From: SICU01 sp038045445
GTDB taxonomy: Archaea; Nanobdellota; Nanobdellia; Pacearchaeales; GW2011-AR1
Length of the DNA: 47,441 nucleotides
NCBI GenBank assembly: GCA_038045445.1
Contig: JBBSYC010000020.1
Location: 1-47,441 of the forward strand
Reading direction: 5' to 3'
The translations under genes and the position numbers were made by a program. Below are positions 30,538 to 39,475 of this stretch, piece after piece; within the stretch, counting starts at the first letter, position 1; each line of letters begins with the position of its first letter. A model generated the notes under the pieces. It was not told where the DNA came from. It did no database searches and saw nothing but the letters and a program-made list of their open reading frames with translations.

Positions 30538-32161
30538 AATTTCTTAATTTTCTTGCTACTTCAACTAATGGATTTTTTTCTTTTGGAGTTTCAGAAATTA
30601 GTTTTAGGTCTTTGTAAAAACTATCATTGCTATAATTTGGAGGAAGTATTTTCTTCTTTTGCTTAAAATGCCAATCAAGTTGAGACTTGACATAACCCTC
30701 TTTTAATGGAGGGTCATTCTTTTTATTCCAGTCTCTAACTTTTTGGGAGATGTAATCATCGGGATAAGTTAGAGACTTAAGGAAAGTTATCAGAATAAAT
30801 AATCCTCTTTTTCTGCCTTCTTGTAAACCCTTTAGAAGTATTTTTATTGCTTGAGGAAACATCTCTTCGGTGACTCCTGTGAAATCAGAAACAAATTCTT
30901 CTGATATTCTTTTTATCTTTCCTTCAGATTCTGACTCTTTTTGTTTAAACATCTTCAGAGCCTCTTCTAACAATTCTTTTGCCTCTTTTCCATCCCCTTT
31001 TTTATAGAATTGTTTTATTATTATTATTTTCATCGGATTTGCGTCTTTTGGAGTAAAATTAAGTAAATCTGATTTGTCCAAAACTATGCTTGATAAGGCT
31101 GTTTTTTCATGAAGAGAGTAAGGCATTCTAAAGAGGTGTCTTGGTGCTACAAGAACGAGGTCAAGAGATGCTATCTTGTCGCTTGCAAAATCCTCTTTAA
31201 AAGAACTTGAAATCAAATCGCTCTTTGATTCTTTTGTAAAAACATTTTTAGTTGGAGAAGTACTATTTGAGCCGAGGGAATCATATTCTGATTCTTTGTT
31301 CATATCTAATTTTATCTTGCAATCAGTACAAAAGAAATAGTCTTCCTCTTTTATAACATTCATAACTCCAGAACATAATTCATTAGTACACTTTATTTTC
31401 TTCTTTGTTATTTTATAATTTGGTCTTTCGTAGGGAGTATTACATTTTTCGCAAACAAAATAAACAAAATTACTTTTCTGAACAGTCTTATTGCACTTAG
31501 GACATTGCACAGATACGAGGTCTTTCTCGGAGAGGTTCATTCTCTCCTGAACTGCTTGAAAATTTATTCCCAAATCTTTTATTCTTTCTGTGTATTTTGG
31601 TTTTATCTTTGCCATGAGATACTGCACTATTGCTCTTGGCCACTCTGGAAACATCTTTTTTGTTTCCCCCTTATCAAAATTTTCTGGAAAACAGGAACCT
31701 GGAACTATTAAATGAAATCCTTTTGAACCAGAATATTTCACCGAATAATTATTTATTCCATGTCTTTCTAACTCTTCTACTAAAAGAATTGCTGCAATTT
31801 TGGAATAATCTAGAAATGGGGAGTCTATATCAATGAGCAAATCCCATGACTTTCTTAAGCCACTTAACTCTGACTGAGTCATGTCTGAGTTTATTGCCAA
31901 TGGGTCGTTCCATATCTCTTCAGAGGCATGAAATGATGTAGCTCCTTTATTGACTAAACCCATTATATCTGAATTGTACTGGAGAGTATCTGGTCTTTTT
32001 CCGAATGCCTCAAAATATCTTGGAACTACTTCTCTGTCTTTTGCGAAAGAGAGCAGGGCTTCCTGAACTTTAGGGTTTGAGTAATACAATCGAGTGATTG
32101 ACCTTATACGTTTTTCTTTTTCTGAGATTTCTTCTTTATTTGGGTTTTGGTTTTCAGACAT
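30518..32161 (-). CDS. priS: DNA primase, small-subunit (AEP) type with two zinc ribbons and C-terminal helical domain
   Basis: Archaeo-eukaryotic primase. 547 aa, longer than stand-alone PriS (about 330-400). Catalytic motif DLLIDIDSP (Asp111, Asp113), motif II YSGSKGFHLIVP (143-154) and motif III near Asp334 followed by RHLFRMPYSLHEKT. Between them sit two Cys pairs: Cys220/223-237/240 and Cys258/263-278/281, two zinc ribbons in tandem. After about 400 comes a helical domain (RKRGLFILITFLKSLTYPDDYISQKVRDWNKK...KSQLDWHFKQKK) resembling the PriX/PriL C-terminal helical unit but lacking the four Fe-S cysteines. This suggests a single-polypeptide primase as reported for nanoarchaea. Confidence 0.85.
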   Translation of the reverse strand: MSENQNPNKEEISEKEKRIRSITRLYYSNPKVQEALLSFAKDREVVPRYFEAFGKRPDTLQYNSDIMGLVNKGATSFHASEEIWNDPLAINSDMTQSELSGLRKSWDLLIDIDSPFLDYSKIAAILLVEELERHGINNYSVKYSGSKGFHLIVPGSCFPENFDKGETKKMFPEWPRAIVQYLMAKIKPKYTERIKDLGINFQAVQERMNLSEKDLVSVQCPKCNKTVQKSNFVYFVCEKCNTPYERPNYKITKKKIKCTNELCSGVMNVIKEEDYFFCTDCKIKLDMNKESEYDSLGSNSTSPTKNVFTKESKSDLISSSFKEDFASDKIASLDLVLVAPRHLFRMPYSLHEKTALSSIVLDKSDLLNFTPKDANPMKIIIIKQFYKKGDGKEAKELLEEALKMFKQKESESEGKIKRISEEFVSDFTGVTEEMFPQAIKILLKGLQEGRKRGLFILITFLKSLTYPDDYISQKVRDWNKKNDPPLKEGYVKSQLDWHFKQKKKILPPNYSNDSFYKDLKLISETPKEKNPLVEVARKLRNFNSLNQ

Positions 32162-32252
32162 AATTATTTTTTGATGTCTTGATTTATATGGATTATTATG
32201 CTGGATTTTTGAGAAAACGGAAGATATATATACCTTTGATTTTTTTTAGTTT

Positions 32253-32708
32253 ATGATTAAGCTGGTGATTGGGGTTGTGGTTGCTGTTGCCCTCGTGAGT
32301 GCGTTTGTTTTTTTCTCAAATGATTCTCCTGATTTAGCTCCCTTACCTACTGTTCCGACAGGATGCATTCCAAGTAATCCTTTATTAACTGTTTCTCAAC
32401 AAGGGTCTAGTCAATCTGGGTCTGCTGGTTCTGCTTTATTTTATACTTTTGATGTAACTAATAGAGATGGTATCCTTTGTTCCTCTTCGAGCTTTGATTT
32501 AATCGCGACTATACCTCAAGGTTGGTCTGGAGGATTTTCGGTCAATCCAGTTACTCTTCCGATTGGAGTTCCTACTCAAATGATTTACTTGTTAATTTCG
32601 GATTTAAATGCACCTCGAGGGTTCTACTCTTTTGGGTTAACCATTAGGAATAGAAATCAACCAAGTTATTCTTGGACTTATTCAAATTTAACTTACATCG
32701 TTACTTAA
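32253..32708 (+). CDS. Secreted beta-sandwich (NEW3-like) protein
   Basis: 151 aa. Signal/anchor MIKLVIGVVVAVALVSAFVFF, then a domain matching the alpha-galactosidase NEW3-associated/COG1470-like pattern: TFDVTNRDGILCSSSSFDLIATIPQGWSGGFSVNPVTLPIGVPTQMIYLLISDLNAPRGFYSFGLTIRN. Two Cys (in PTGC and GILC) could form a disulfide. TATA-like gatatatata (about 32222-32232) fits ATG 32253. Probably a cell-surface spacer domain. Confidence 0.7.
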   Translation: MIKLVIGVVVAVALVSAFVFFSNDSPDLAPLPTVPTGCIPSNPLLTVSQQGSSQSGSAGSALFYTFDVTNRDGILCSSSSFDLIATIPQGWSGGFSVNPVTLPIGVPTQMIYLLISDLNAPRGFYSFGLTIRNRNQPSYSWTYSNLTYIVT

Positions 32709-32791
32709 ATATTTATCAAAATATTAATTTTGAGTCAAAACGAGGGTGTTTTTTGAGGGTTAATATTTATTCCGAAACTTACAATCAAAAA

Positions 32792-32941
32792 ATGAAAAGA
32801 GTAAAAATAAATAAAAAATATATTTATCCAGCATTATTTGTAACATTAGTAGCTGTTGCTAGGGGTTCTGAAATTGTTAACTCAAGGGAAGGAAATGCTT
32901 TTAAAGATTTAATAATTAAATCAGATTTTAGCTTAAATTGA
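32792..32941 (+). CDS. Small hypothetical protein (49 aa)
   Basis: MKRVKINKKYIYPALFVTLVAVARGSEIVNSREGN..., with a basic N-terminus and one short hydrophobic helix; possibly membrane-associated. An in-frame reading from 32672 overlaps the preceding gene by 37 nt and is AT-rich noise, so ATG 32792 is preferred. The stop overlaps the next gene's leader. Weakly supported; no family. Confidence 0.35.
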   Translation: MKRVKINKKYIYPALFVTLVAVARGSEIVNSREGNAFKDLIIKSDFSLN

Positions 32942-32952
32942 AAGGAGGGTTT

Positions 32953-33327
32953 ATGAATAAATTAATTTTTATAGGAATTTTTGCATTGTTGTCTTTAGGA
33001 GTTTTTGTAATTGCACAAGTTCTCACTGGTGAAGGTGTTGTAGTTAATGCATATAACTGCACTGAAACAGATGGGGGTCTCAACTACCTTGTTGCTGGAA
33101 GTATGAATGGTTTCTTTTGGTGGAATTCGACAAATGGCTCTCAGAGTTTTACCGGAACAGTCTCAGATGTGTGCATAAGCAACACTACTTTGATTGAGTC
33201 AGTTTGTGGCTCTTCAATATCCTCAAGTTATAGTGGTCTCGCTGGCGCACTTAATGTTGACTGTGCAATTAACACGGGAAACAATACAAATTATACGGGG
33301 CTTTGCGGACAAAGTCGTTGTTATTGA
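32953..33327 (+). CDS. Small secreted protein, Cys/Asn-rich (124 aa)
   Basis: Starts at ATG 32953 behind a strong Shine-Dalgarno (aaaggaggg, 32940-32948), which decides against the TTG 32938. Signal peptide MNKLIFIGIFALLSLGVFVIAQ; mature part about 100 aa with Cys in YNC, DVC, SVC, DC, GLC and SRC, and several sequons. No family recognised. A long T-rich stretch follows the stop. Confidence 0.62.
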   Translation: MNKLIFIGIFALLSLGVFVIAQVLTGEGVVVNAYNCTETDGGLNYLVAGSMNGFFWWNSTNGSQSFTGTVSDVCISNTTLIESVCGSSISSSYSGLAGALNVDCAINTGNNTNYTGLCGQSRCY

Positions 33328-33332
33328 ACAGA

Positions 33333-33360
33333 GTTTTATTTTTTTTATTTCTTTACTTTT
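33333..33360 (+). terminator. Poly-T terminator after the small secreted protein gene
   Basis: gttttattttttttatttctttactttt, T-runs of 4, 8, 3 and 4 directly after the stop. Archaeal RNA polymerase terminates in such T-rich tracts without a hairpin. The next gene (pcna) has a TATA-like acttaaaagcg just downstream (33374-33384). Confidence 0.55.
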
Positions 33361-33401
33361 AATCACCATAATACTTAAAAGCGAAATGCCTTCTTCATTC
33401 C

Positions 33402-34130
33402 ATGCGATTAAAACTTGAGGACCCTCGAATCTTTGCTCATCTGATAGGCATTATATCAGAGTTAGTTAAAGAGGTCAGGATAAAAGTTACTAAGGAGGGC
33501 GTTAATCTGACTGCTCTTGACCCTGCCAATGTTGCAATGGCTTATTTTAGCATCCCATCTGACCTTTTCTCTGAATTTGTTGTGGAAAAAGAAGAAGTTC
33601 TTGGAGTGAACCTTGAAAATCTCAATGCTATAATGAGAAGATGCAAAATGGGAAGCTCTTTGATTATTGAAAGGGAAGAGAGTTCCCTTAAATTGATAAT
33701 AAATGATAAAATAAAGAGAGAGTTTTCTCTTGCTTTAATAGATGTAGAGGGTGATGATAAGCAAATGCCTGCTTGGGAGTTTAAGAGTGTTATTAAAATG
33801 GATGCACAGTCTTTCGTTGATGCGATAGAGGATTGTGCCGTTGTTGCAGATGCATGCACATTCATAGCACAACCAGACAAGTTCATAATAGAGTCTAGCA
33901 ATTTACATTCCGCAAAAACGGAGTTTTCAAGTGATGAGGCTCAAATATTCTCTGATACAAGTTCTGCAAGGTTTTCACTTGAATATCTTGGAAAATTTGT
34001 GAAGGGTGCTAAAATAGCAAATAGGGTTGAAATTAATTTTTCAGACAATCATCCTATGAGACTTAACTTTCCATCTGGAAAAGTTATGTTATCTTTTGTT
34101 CTGGCTCCAAGAGTTGAGCAAGATAATTGA
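33402..34130 (+). CDS. pcn: PCNA sliding clamp
   Basis: Homotrimeric DNA clamp that tethers polymerase, FEN1 and ligase. 242 aa, normal size. Family positions: LIGIISELVKEVRIKVTKEGVNLTALDPANVAMAYFSIPSDLF in domain 1, GVNLENLNAIMRRCK, KMDAQSFVDAIEDCAVVADACTFIAQPDKFII at the domain 2 start, and the C-terminal VEINFSDNHPMRLNFPSGKVMLSFVLAPRVEQ. FEN1 in this window ends with a PCNA-binding box. Leaderless promoter acttaaaag upstream. Confidence 0.96.
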   Translation: MRLKLEDPRIFAHLIGIISELVKEVRIKVTKEGVNLTALDPANVAMAYFSIPSDLFSEFVVEKEEVLGVNLENLNAIMRRCKMGSSLIIEREESSLKLIINDKIKREFSLALIDVEGDDKQMPAWEFKSVIKMDAQSFVDAIEDCAVVADACTFIAQPDKFIIESSNLHSAKTEFSSDEAQIFSDTSSARFSLEYLGKFVKGAKIANRVEINFSDNHPMRLNFPSGKVMLSFVLAPRVEQDN

Positions 34131-34149
34131 TACCTCTAAATATTTAGAA

Positions 34150-34182
34150 TAATTGAGTTACAGTTTGTTACTAGATTTCTAA
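34150..34182. repeat. 33-bp dispersed repeat, copy 1
   Basis: Matches 45610-45642 without gaps in 29 of 33 positions, both beginning TAATTGAGTTACA and ending CT-CTAA/TTCTAA. Lies between pcna and the prepilin-like gene. Arms TTAGAA/TTCTAA flank it. Possible protein-binding site or trace of a mobile element. Confidence 0.5.
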
Positions 34183-34237
34183 TAATTGTCTATAAACATA
34201 GGATATAAAAATAAACATTCATCTGTTAATATGAGGT

Positions 34238-35002
34238 ATGATGAATAATAAAGGGCAAGTTACTATTTTTGTAATTGTTGCCTTGGTCCTTGTAGTGGTT
34301 GTTTTTGCGATAATAATGCTTAATAGGGGAAAAGTTTCTTTAAGAGAACAGGATTTTGATAATCCTGAAAAATATATCGGCTCATGCATAAAAGATAGAG
34401 CTAACATTATAATAGAAGAAATGCTTTCTGGAGGGGGTTTTCCAGATTCTAATGATACTGTGTTTTACAATGGAGAACAGATAACTTACTTATGTAGAAA
34501 TATAAACAATTTTGACCCTTGCATAAATCAATACCCCCTTTATGTTTCTCAAGTAGAAAAAGAATTCAATGAAAATATTGAGGATGATGCCGAACAGTGC
34601 TTCTCAATGCTTAAACAAGAATTTATTGATAGAAATTATAAACTATCTGATTCTGGAGATGTTGATTTGAAGGCAAAATTTAAGCCAGGAATTGTTGAAA
34701 TAACTTTAGACGTTGACTTTGCGTTAAGCAAGTCTGACGTTTCAAAAAAGTTTAGCAAGTTTGATACTTTTGTTCCAAGCAAGATACAAAGCATTGGCTT
34801 TGTTGTAAATGAGATAATCTCTCAGGAAGCCAAATGGTGTTACTTTAGTAATGATGGCTTCATGGTTCTTTATCCAGAATATGACATTAGAGTTTATATG
34901 ATGGAAGATACTACAAAAATTTATACTATTAAAAACAAAAAGACTGGTGAGACTCTAAAAATGGCTACTAGGGGGTGTGCATTGCCTGCGGGATTAATAT
35001 GA
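34238..35002 (+). CDS. Prepilin-like protein, module copy 1
   Basis: 254 aa. Class III-type signal: MMNNKG followed by QVTIFVIVALVLVVVVFAIIML, with processing expected after Gly6; Gln-Val at +1/+2 is common in archaeal pilins. Mature domain has Cys in GSCIKD, YLCRN, DPCIN, EQCF and KWCYF, and ends with ATRGCALPAGLI. It is paralogous to the protein at 38711-39475, which has the same length and the same ending (ATRSLVWPRGLI). Stop and the next start share ATGA, so it is translationally coupled to a giant Cys-rich protein. Confidence 0.78.
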   Translation: MMNNKGQVTIFVIVALVLVVVVFAIIMLNRGKVSLREQDFDNPEKYIGSCIKDRANIIIEEMLSGGGFPDSNDTVFYNGEQITYLCRNINNFDPCINQYPLYVSQVEKEFNENIEDDAEQCFSMLKQEFIDRNYKLSDSGDVDLKAKFKPGIVEITLDVDFALSKSDVSKKFSKFDTFVPSKIQSIGFVVNEIISQEAKWCYFSNDGFMVLYPEYDIRVYMMEDTTKIYTIKNKKTGETLKMATRGCALPAGLI

Positions 35003-38000
35003 TTAAAATTATTTGTTTATTCGAGATAAGTTTGCTCATTATTGGAGGAATAGCTTTTGCTTACTTGATGAGTGAGACCAATAATCTTGAATATTTGTCT
35101 ACTAAAGATGAATCAAGATTTGTTAAATTTGTTAGAAAAAATGTTCTTGAATTTTTATCTAAGGGACTTGTTTCTGCTCAATCAGTGTCTTTGCAGACCT
35201 GTTTTGTTGATAGGTCTGGAGCTTATTGTCAAGAATATCCTTCGGAAATTTGCAATTCAAGATGTGATGGACAATGCTTTCCTGGGAGAAGAAACGAATT
35301 TTCGCAGTGTCAAATGGGAACTTGTTATGACACTTCTTTGGGAACTTGCGGGTCTGGAACTCCAAGAAGTTTATGTGAATCTAATAAGGGGGTTTGGTAT
35401 GAATCCCAACCAGTTCAATGCAATAGGGGTTGCTGTTTAATTAGTCCTGACAACTCTGGGGGAGCTAGCCAAGCTAGATTCACAACAAGTCAAGAATGCA
35501 ATTATCTAAGCCAAACTGTTGGGGCACAAACTTTATGGAATTCTCAGATAACTAACGAAGTTCAATGTTTATCTACTGCGAGAACCCAAAGGGAAGGCGC
35601 TTGCGTCTTAGAATTTCTACCTGACTTAAATAAATATAACTGCGAATTTATTACTGAAACGAGATGCCTATCTTCCGGGGGAACATTTTATGATAATCAA
35701 CTTTGCACAAATCCTGAGCTTGATACTAAATGTGAAATTACTCAAAATACTGGGTGCTTTGAAAATAAAGATGGAGTTTATTTTGTAGACTCGTGTGGAA
35801 ATCCTGCAAATATTTATGACTCTTCTAAATTAAACACTTTAACTTATTGGTCTTCTGTTGTTCCCCTGTCTCAAAGCTGTTCTCTTGGAACTGGTTCTAA
35901 TTCTTTGGCTAATCAACAAAGATGTGGTAATTGTGATTATATCTTTGGAAATACTTGTGGAAGCCCTCAACCTAATGTGGATAAAAGCCCCATATATGGA
36001 AATTATGTTTGTAAGGATTTAAGTTGTTTAGATAAAAATGGAAAAGTGCGACAGCATGGTGAAAGCTGGTGTGTATTCGATGGAAGAATAGGACTTGATG
36101 GTTCTAACAGAAGCAATGAAGAAAGGGCTGTAGATGTTCCTGGAAGCAGACATTATAGAGAGTTGTGTTATGAAGGAGAGGTAAGACTTGAGCCTTGCGC
36201 CGAATATAGAAATGGAATCTGCGTTGAAAACGATGTTAGAGAAGGATTCACAAATGCTCAATGCCGAGTTAATACTGGGAGCTTATGCATTAGATATAAT
36301 GAAAATGAAGAGAGTCTGCAAGAGTGTTCTAAAAGTCCCGACTGTTTTTTGAAGCATGTTAAATTAGACAAATTTGAATTTGATGTTTGCGCTTCTAAAT
36401 ATCCTGTTGGCTTTGAGATAAGCGATGAACCAAATTCTGCAGAACAAACTATTTGTAGCGTTGCGACGCAGACTTGCACATATTACGAGAAAAAAGGAAT
36501 TGATGGAAAATGGTCTTGTAAAGTTAATTGTGAATGTAAAGATGCAAAATTCGCTGAAACAATGAATAATTTATGTATGAGTCTTGGTGATTGTGGGAGT
36601 CATGTAAACCTTGCAGGAGAAATTGGAAAGGGATATTCTACTTCTGGAAACAAGAAACCTAAGATATCTGATTCTTATATAAATGGACTCAAAAAATATA
36701 TTACTCCTGTGCCAAATCAAAGAGTCTCTGGATTTGCTCAAGAAAATATTGCAAGCATGCTTAATTTAGATTTTAACTTAGAAGCCAATGAAATTGCAGG
36801 TAAACTTTCTCAATTTGGTCTTGGTGTTGCAGGTTTAATTTCTTTTACCGGTGTTGGTGCTCCATTGGCTACTGGATTCTCTGCTGGAAATATTGGTTTG
36901 CCTCTTTCAAGTCATACTTTTCTTTCCGGACTCGCTACAGGAGTTGCCTCTGTGGGGGTTGGAGCTGGAGTAGGATATATCATTGGAACAATATTTGGTC
37001 TTGAAGGAGATGCTCTTACTGCCGCAGTGGTCATAGGAGCTGTTGCGGGTGTTGCTTACGGAATGCATTTAATTTATGCAGCGCAGACACTTAACCCAGT
37101 AATAATAATTATAGTTGTTGTAATAACTCTTATACTTAATATTCTTGGAATAGGAAAATATCGCGAGAGAAAAGTTGAATTTTCTTGTCTTCCATGGCAA
37201 CCACCTTCTGGAGGAGACAACTGTGCAAAATGTGGAGAGTTAGGTATTGAATGCACTTCTTATAAGTGTAAAAGCCTTGGAAAAACATGTGAACTATTAA
37301 ATCCTGAAACTGAAAATGAGGCTTGTGTGAATATTGCACCCGATGATGCATCTGCTCCGGAAATAAGATTTAATTCTACTTCTCTTGCTTCTGGATTTTC
37401 TTACGAAGAGTTTCAAAATGGGGTAAAGATAAAAAATAATTCAAATTCTGATGGGTGCATACAGGAATATTCTGCGATTGCATTTGGAATATTATTGAAT
37501 GAACCAGGGCAGTGTAAAATATCTTCTACAAGACCCGAAAATGGATATGATGAGATGGAAGACACTTTCTTTGATAGTAGTGGAAATGCTTACACTCTAA
37601 ATCATAGAGAAAATACTGCTATTCAAGACCTTGACACCCTTGGAATTTCTGGTTCAGACCCTGAAAGAAGAGGCAATTATGATTTATACGTTTTGTGTCA
37701 GGATAAAAGCGGGAATAGTATTGATAGCTCTTATAATTTAAGATTTTGTGTTTCTCCTGCCAATGATTTACAGCCTCCTCAAATTACTAAATTTGTTCCA
37801 GAATCTCCCGGACTCGCAGGACTAAATTCTCAATCTTTTAATTTACAACTCTATACGAATGAGCCGTCTACTTGTAGGTTTAGCTATTCGGATGTGAACT
37901 ATGAATCTATGGAGAATGAGGCAATTTGCGAAAATGATATAGAACAATCTACTATTCATGGGTGGCTTTGTAGAACAGTTTTGAATGTGACTGGAGATGA

Positions 38001-38670
38001 GAATAATTATTACTTTAGGTGTGCTGACCAGCCTTGGCTCGGAACAGATTATACTTCAAATTCTTTGACTTTATCTGAAGGAAGAAACCCTGCATCTGAA
38101 AGCAGAATATTTATTGTTAGAAGAACTACTAATCCTTTAACAATTTCTTCTATAATCCCCGATGATGAAAATATTGTTTCTGGAATAGAACCAGTATCTG
38201 TAAATCTTGAAATTTCTACTAGCGGTGGCATTGAAAATGGAAAAGCATCATGTAAATATTCTTTCAATGGAGAAGATTACATTGATTTTCGCCACACTAG
38301 CCTAAGTAATCACAGACAGACATTTACTAGCCTGTTTGGAGGAAATTATGACATAAGATTAAAATGCACTGATAAGGCTGGAAATATTGCTGAAGGAAAC
38401 TCCAGATTTACAATTTCAGTTGATAATAATGGACCAATTATAACTAGAGCATATAATGCGGGAAATAATATGGCAATAATTACGAATGAAGATTCGGTTT
38501 GTGAATCTTCTACTTCTTCATGCTCTTTTGAGTTTGGAACTCAAAATAGATTGAATGGTGCAACAAAAATACATACGATGCAGTACGGTGCTGGATTAAA
38601 TTATTTCGTTAAATGTAGAGATACTCTTGAAAATATTGGTTCATGTTTGAGTTTAACTGGTGGGTATTAG
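34999..38670 (+). CDS. Giant Cys-rich surface protein with internal hydrophobic domain, module copy 1
   Basis: 1223 aa from the ATG that overlaps the upstream stop. Signal/anchor MIKIICLFEISLLIIGGIAFAYL. Residues about 68-537 are Cys-rich and align with the protein at 39472-41025 (GTCYDTS.GTC, GVYFVDSCGNPANIYDSSK, HGESWCVFDG, ICSVATQTC, LGDCGSHVN). Residues about 603-720 are Gly/Ala/Ile-rich with about four membrane-spanning-like stretches (VGAGVGYIIGTIFGLEGDAL, NPVIIIIVVVITLILNILG). A short Cys module (CAKCGELGIEC) and three Ig-like repeats with C-x-Y/F...C follow to the end. There is no C-terminal anchor. Function unknown; a surface-displayed, membrane-inserting protein is inferred. Confidence 0.8.
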   Translation: MIKIICLFEISLLIIGGIAFAYLMSETNNLEYLSTKDESRFVKFVRKNVLEFLSKGLVSAQSVSLQTCFVDRSGAYCQEYPSEICNSRCDGQCFPGRRNEFSQCQMGTCYDTSLGTCGSGTPRSLCESNKGVWYESQPVQCNRGCCLISPDNSGGASQARFTTSQECNYLSQTVGAQTLWNSQITNEVQCLSTARTQREGACVLEFLPDLNKYNCEFITETRCLSSGGTFYDNQLCTNPELDTKCEITQNTGCFENKDGVYFVDSCGNPANIYDSSKLNTLTYWSSVVPLSQSCSLGTGSNSLANQQRCGNCDYIFGNTCGSPQPNVDKSPIYGNYVCKDLSCLDKNGKVRQHGESWCVFDGRIGLDGSNRSNEERAVDVPGSRHYRELCYEGEVRLEPCAEYRNGICVENDVREGFTNAQCRVNTGSLCIRYNENEESLQECSKSPDCFLKHVKLDKFEFDVCASKYPVGFEISDEPNSAEQTICSVATQTCTYYEKKGIDGKWSCKVNCECKDAKFAETMNNLCMSLGDCGSHVNLAGEIGKGYSTSGNKKPKISDSYINGLKKYITPVPNQRVSGFAQENIASMLNLDFNLEANEIAGKLSQFGLGVAGLISFTGVGAPLATGFSAGNIGLPLSSHTFLSGLATGVASVGVGAGVGYIIGTIFGLEGDALTAAVVIGAVAGVAYGMHLIYAAQTLNPVIIIIVVVITLILNILGIGKYRERKVEFSCLPWQPPSGGDNCAKCGELGIECTSYKCKSLGKTCELLNPETENEACVNIAPDDASAPEIRFNSTSLASGFSYEEFQNGVKIKNNSNSDGCIQEYSAIAFGILLNEPGQCKISSTRPENGYDEMEDTFFDSSGNAYTLNHRENTAIQDLDTLGISGSDPERRGNYDLYVLCQDKSGNSIDSSYNLRFCVSPANDLQPPQITKFVPESPGLAGLNSQSFNLQLYTNEPSTCRFSYSDVNYESMENEAICENDIEQSTIHGWLCRTVLNVTGDENNYYFRCADQPWLGTDYTSNSLTLSEGRNPASESRIFIVRRTTNPLTISSIIPDDENIVSGIEPVSVNLEISTSGGIENGKASCKYSFNGEDYIDFRHTSLSNHRQTFTSLFGGNYDIRLKCTDKAGNIAEGNSRFTISVDNNGPIITRAYNAGNNMAIITNEDSVCESSTSSCSFEFGTQNRLNGATKIHTMQYGAGLNYFVKCRDTLENIGSCLSLTGGY

Positions 38671-38710
38671 CAAGAAAAGGATTATAAAGAAAAATTTCTC
38701 TATACTTTAG

Positions 38711-39475
38711 ATGAAAAGAGAGGTAGTTTTTAGTCGGAAGGGGCAAGTTACTATTTTTGTTATACTTGCCATAGTTTTTGTTGGAGCAATTATAATTATA
38801 TTTGCATTTCCACAAGTCAATGTATTTTCTTCAGATATTAATCCAAGTGCTTATCTTAGAAGTTGCATTGCTCCTGAAATAAACAATATTAAAGATGTTT
38901 TAAGCGACCAAGGAGGATACTCTACTCCATATAATTATTTGACTTATAAAGATATTCGTCTACAATACTTGTGTTACACTTCTGAATTTTATATTCCTTG
39001 CATTGTTCAGCAACCTCTATTGCTTAGACATTTACAAGAAGAAATGAAAGATTATATTGAACCAAGAGCAAAGCAATGCTTTGAAAACTTAAAAGATCAA
39101 TATGAAAAAAGAGGATATGAGATAAAATCTAGTTCAAGCCAGATAAATGTAAGCATTGCTCCTGAAAAGATAGTTGTTGAGTTCATTGCTCCTATTACCC
39201 TATCTAGAGAGGCAACCCAGACTTTCCAGAAGTTCTCTGTTGCTGTTGATTCGAAATGGTATAGTTTAATAAATGTTGCAACAAATATAATACAATATGA
39301 ATCTGTTTTTGGGGATTCTGAGACAAGTTTATATATTTCATATTATCCAGACCTTAGAGTTGAAAAGATAAGGCGTGATGATGGTTCAACAATTTATCAA
39401 CTTAAAGATGTTATTTCAGAAGATAAATTTTCGTTTGCCACAAGAAGTCTTGTCTGGCCAAGAGGTTTAATATGA
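38711..39475 (+). CDS. Prepilin-like protein, module copy 2
   Basis: 254 aa. Class III-type signal FSRKG followed by QVTIFVILAIVFVGAIIIIFAF. Mature domain parallels copy 1: RSCIAPE, YLCYTS, IPCIVQQPLL, KQCFENLKDQYEKRGYEI, and ending ATRSLVWPRGLI. Stop overlaps the next ATG (ATGA). The spacing from the end of copy 1's giant gene is 40 nt. Together with its partner it is a tandem duplication of a two-gene unit. Confidence 0.78.
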   Translation: MKREVVFSRKGQVTIFVILAIVFVGAIIIIFAFPQVNVFSSDINPSAYLRSCIAPEINNIKDVLSDQGGYSTPYNYLTYKDIRLQYLCYTSEFYIPCIVQQPLLLRHLQEEMKDYIEPRAKQCFENLKDQYEKRGYEIKSSSSQINVSIAPEKIVVEFIAPITLSREATQTFQKFSVAVDSKWYSLINVATNIIQYESVFGDSETSLYISYYPDLRVEKIRRDDGSTIYQLKDVISEDKFSFATRSLVWPRGLI

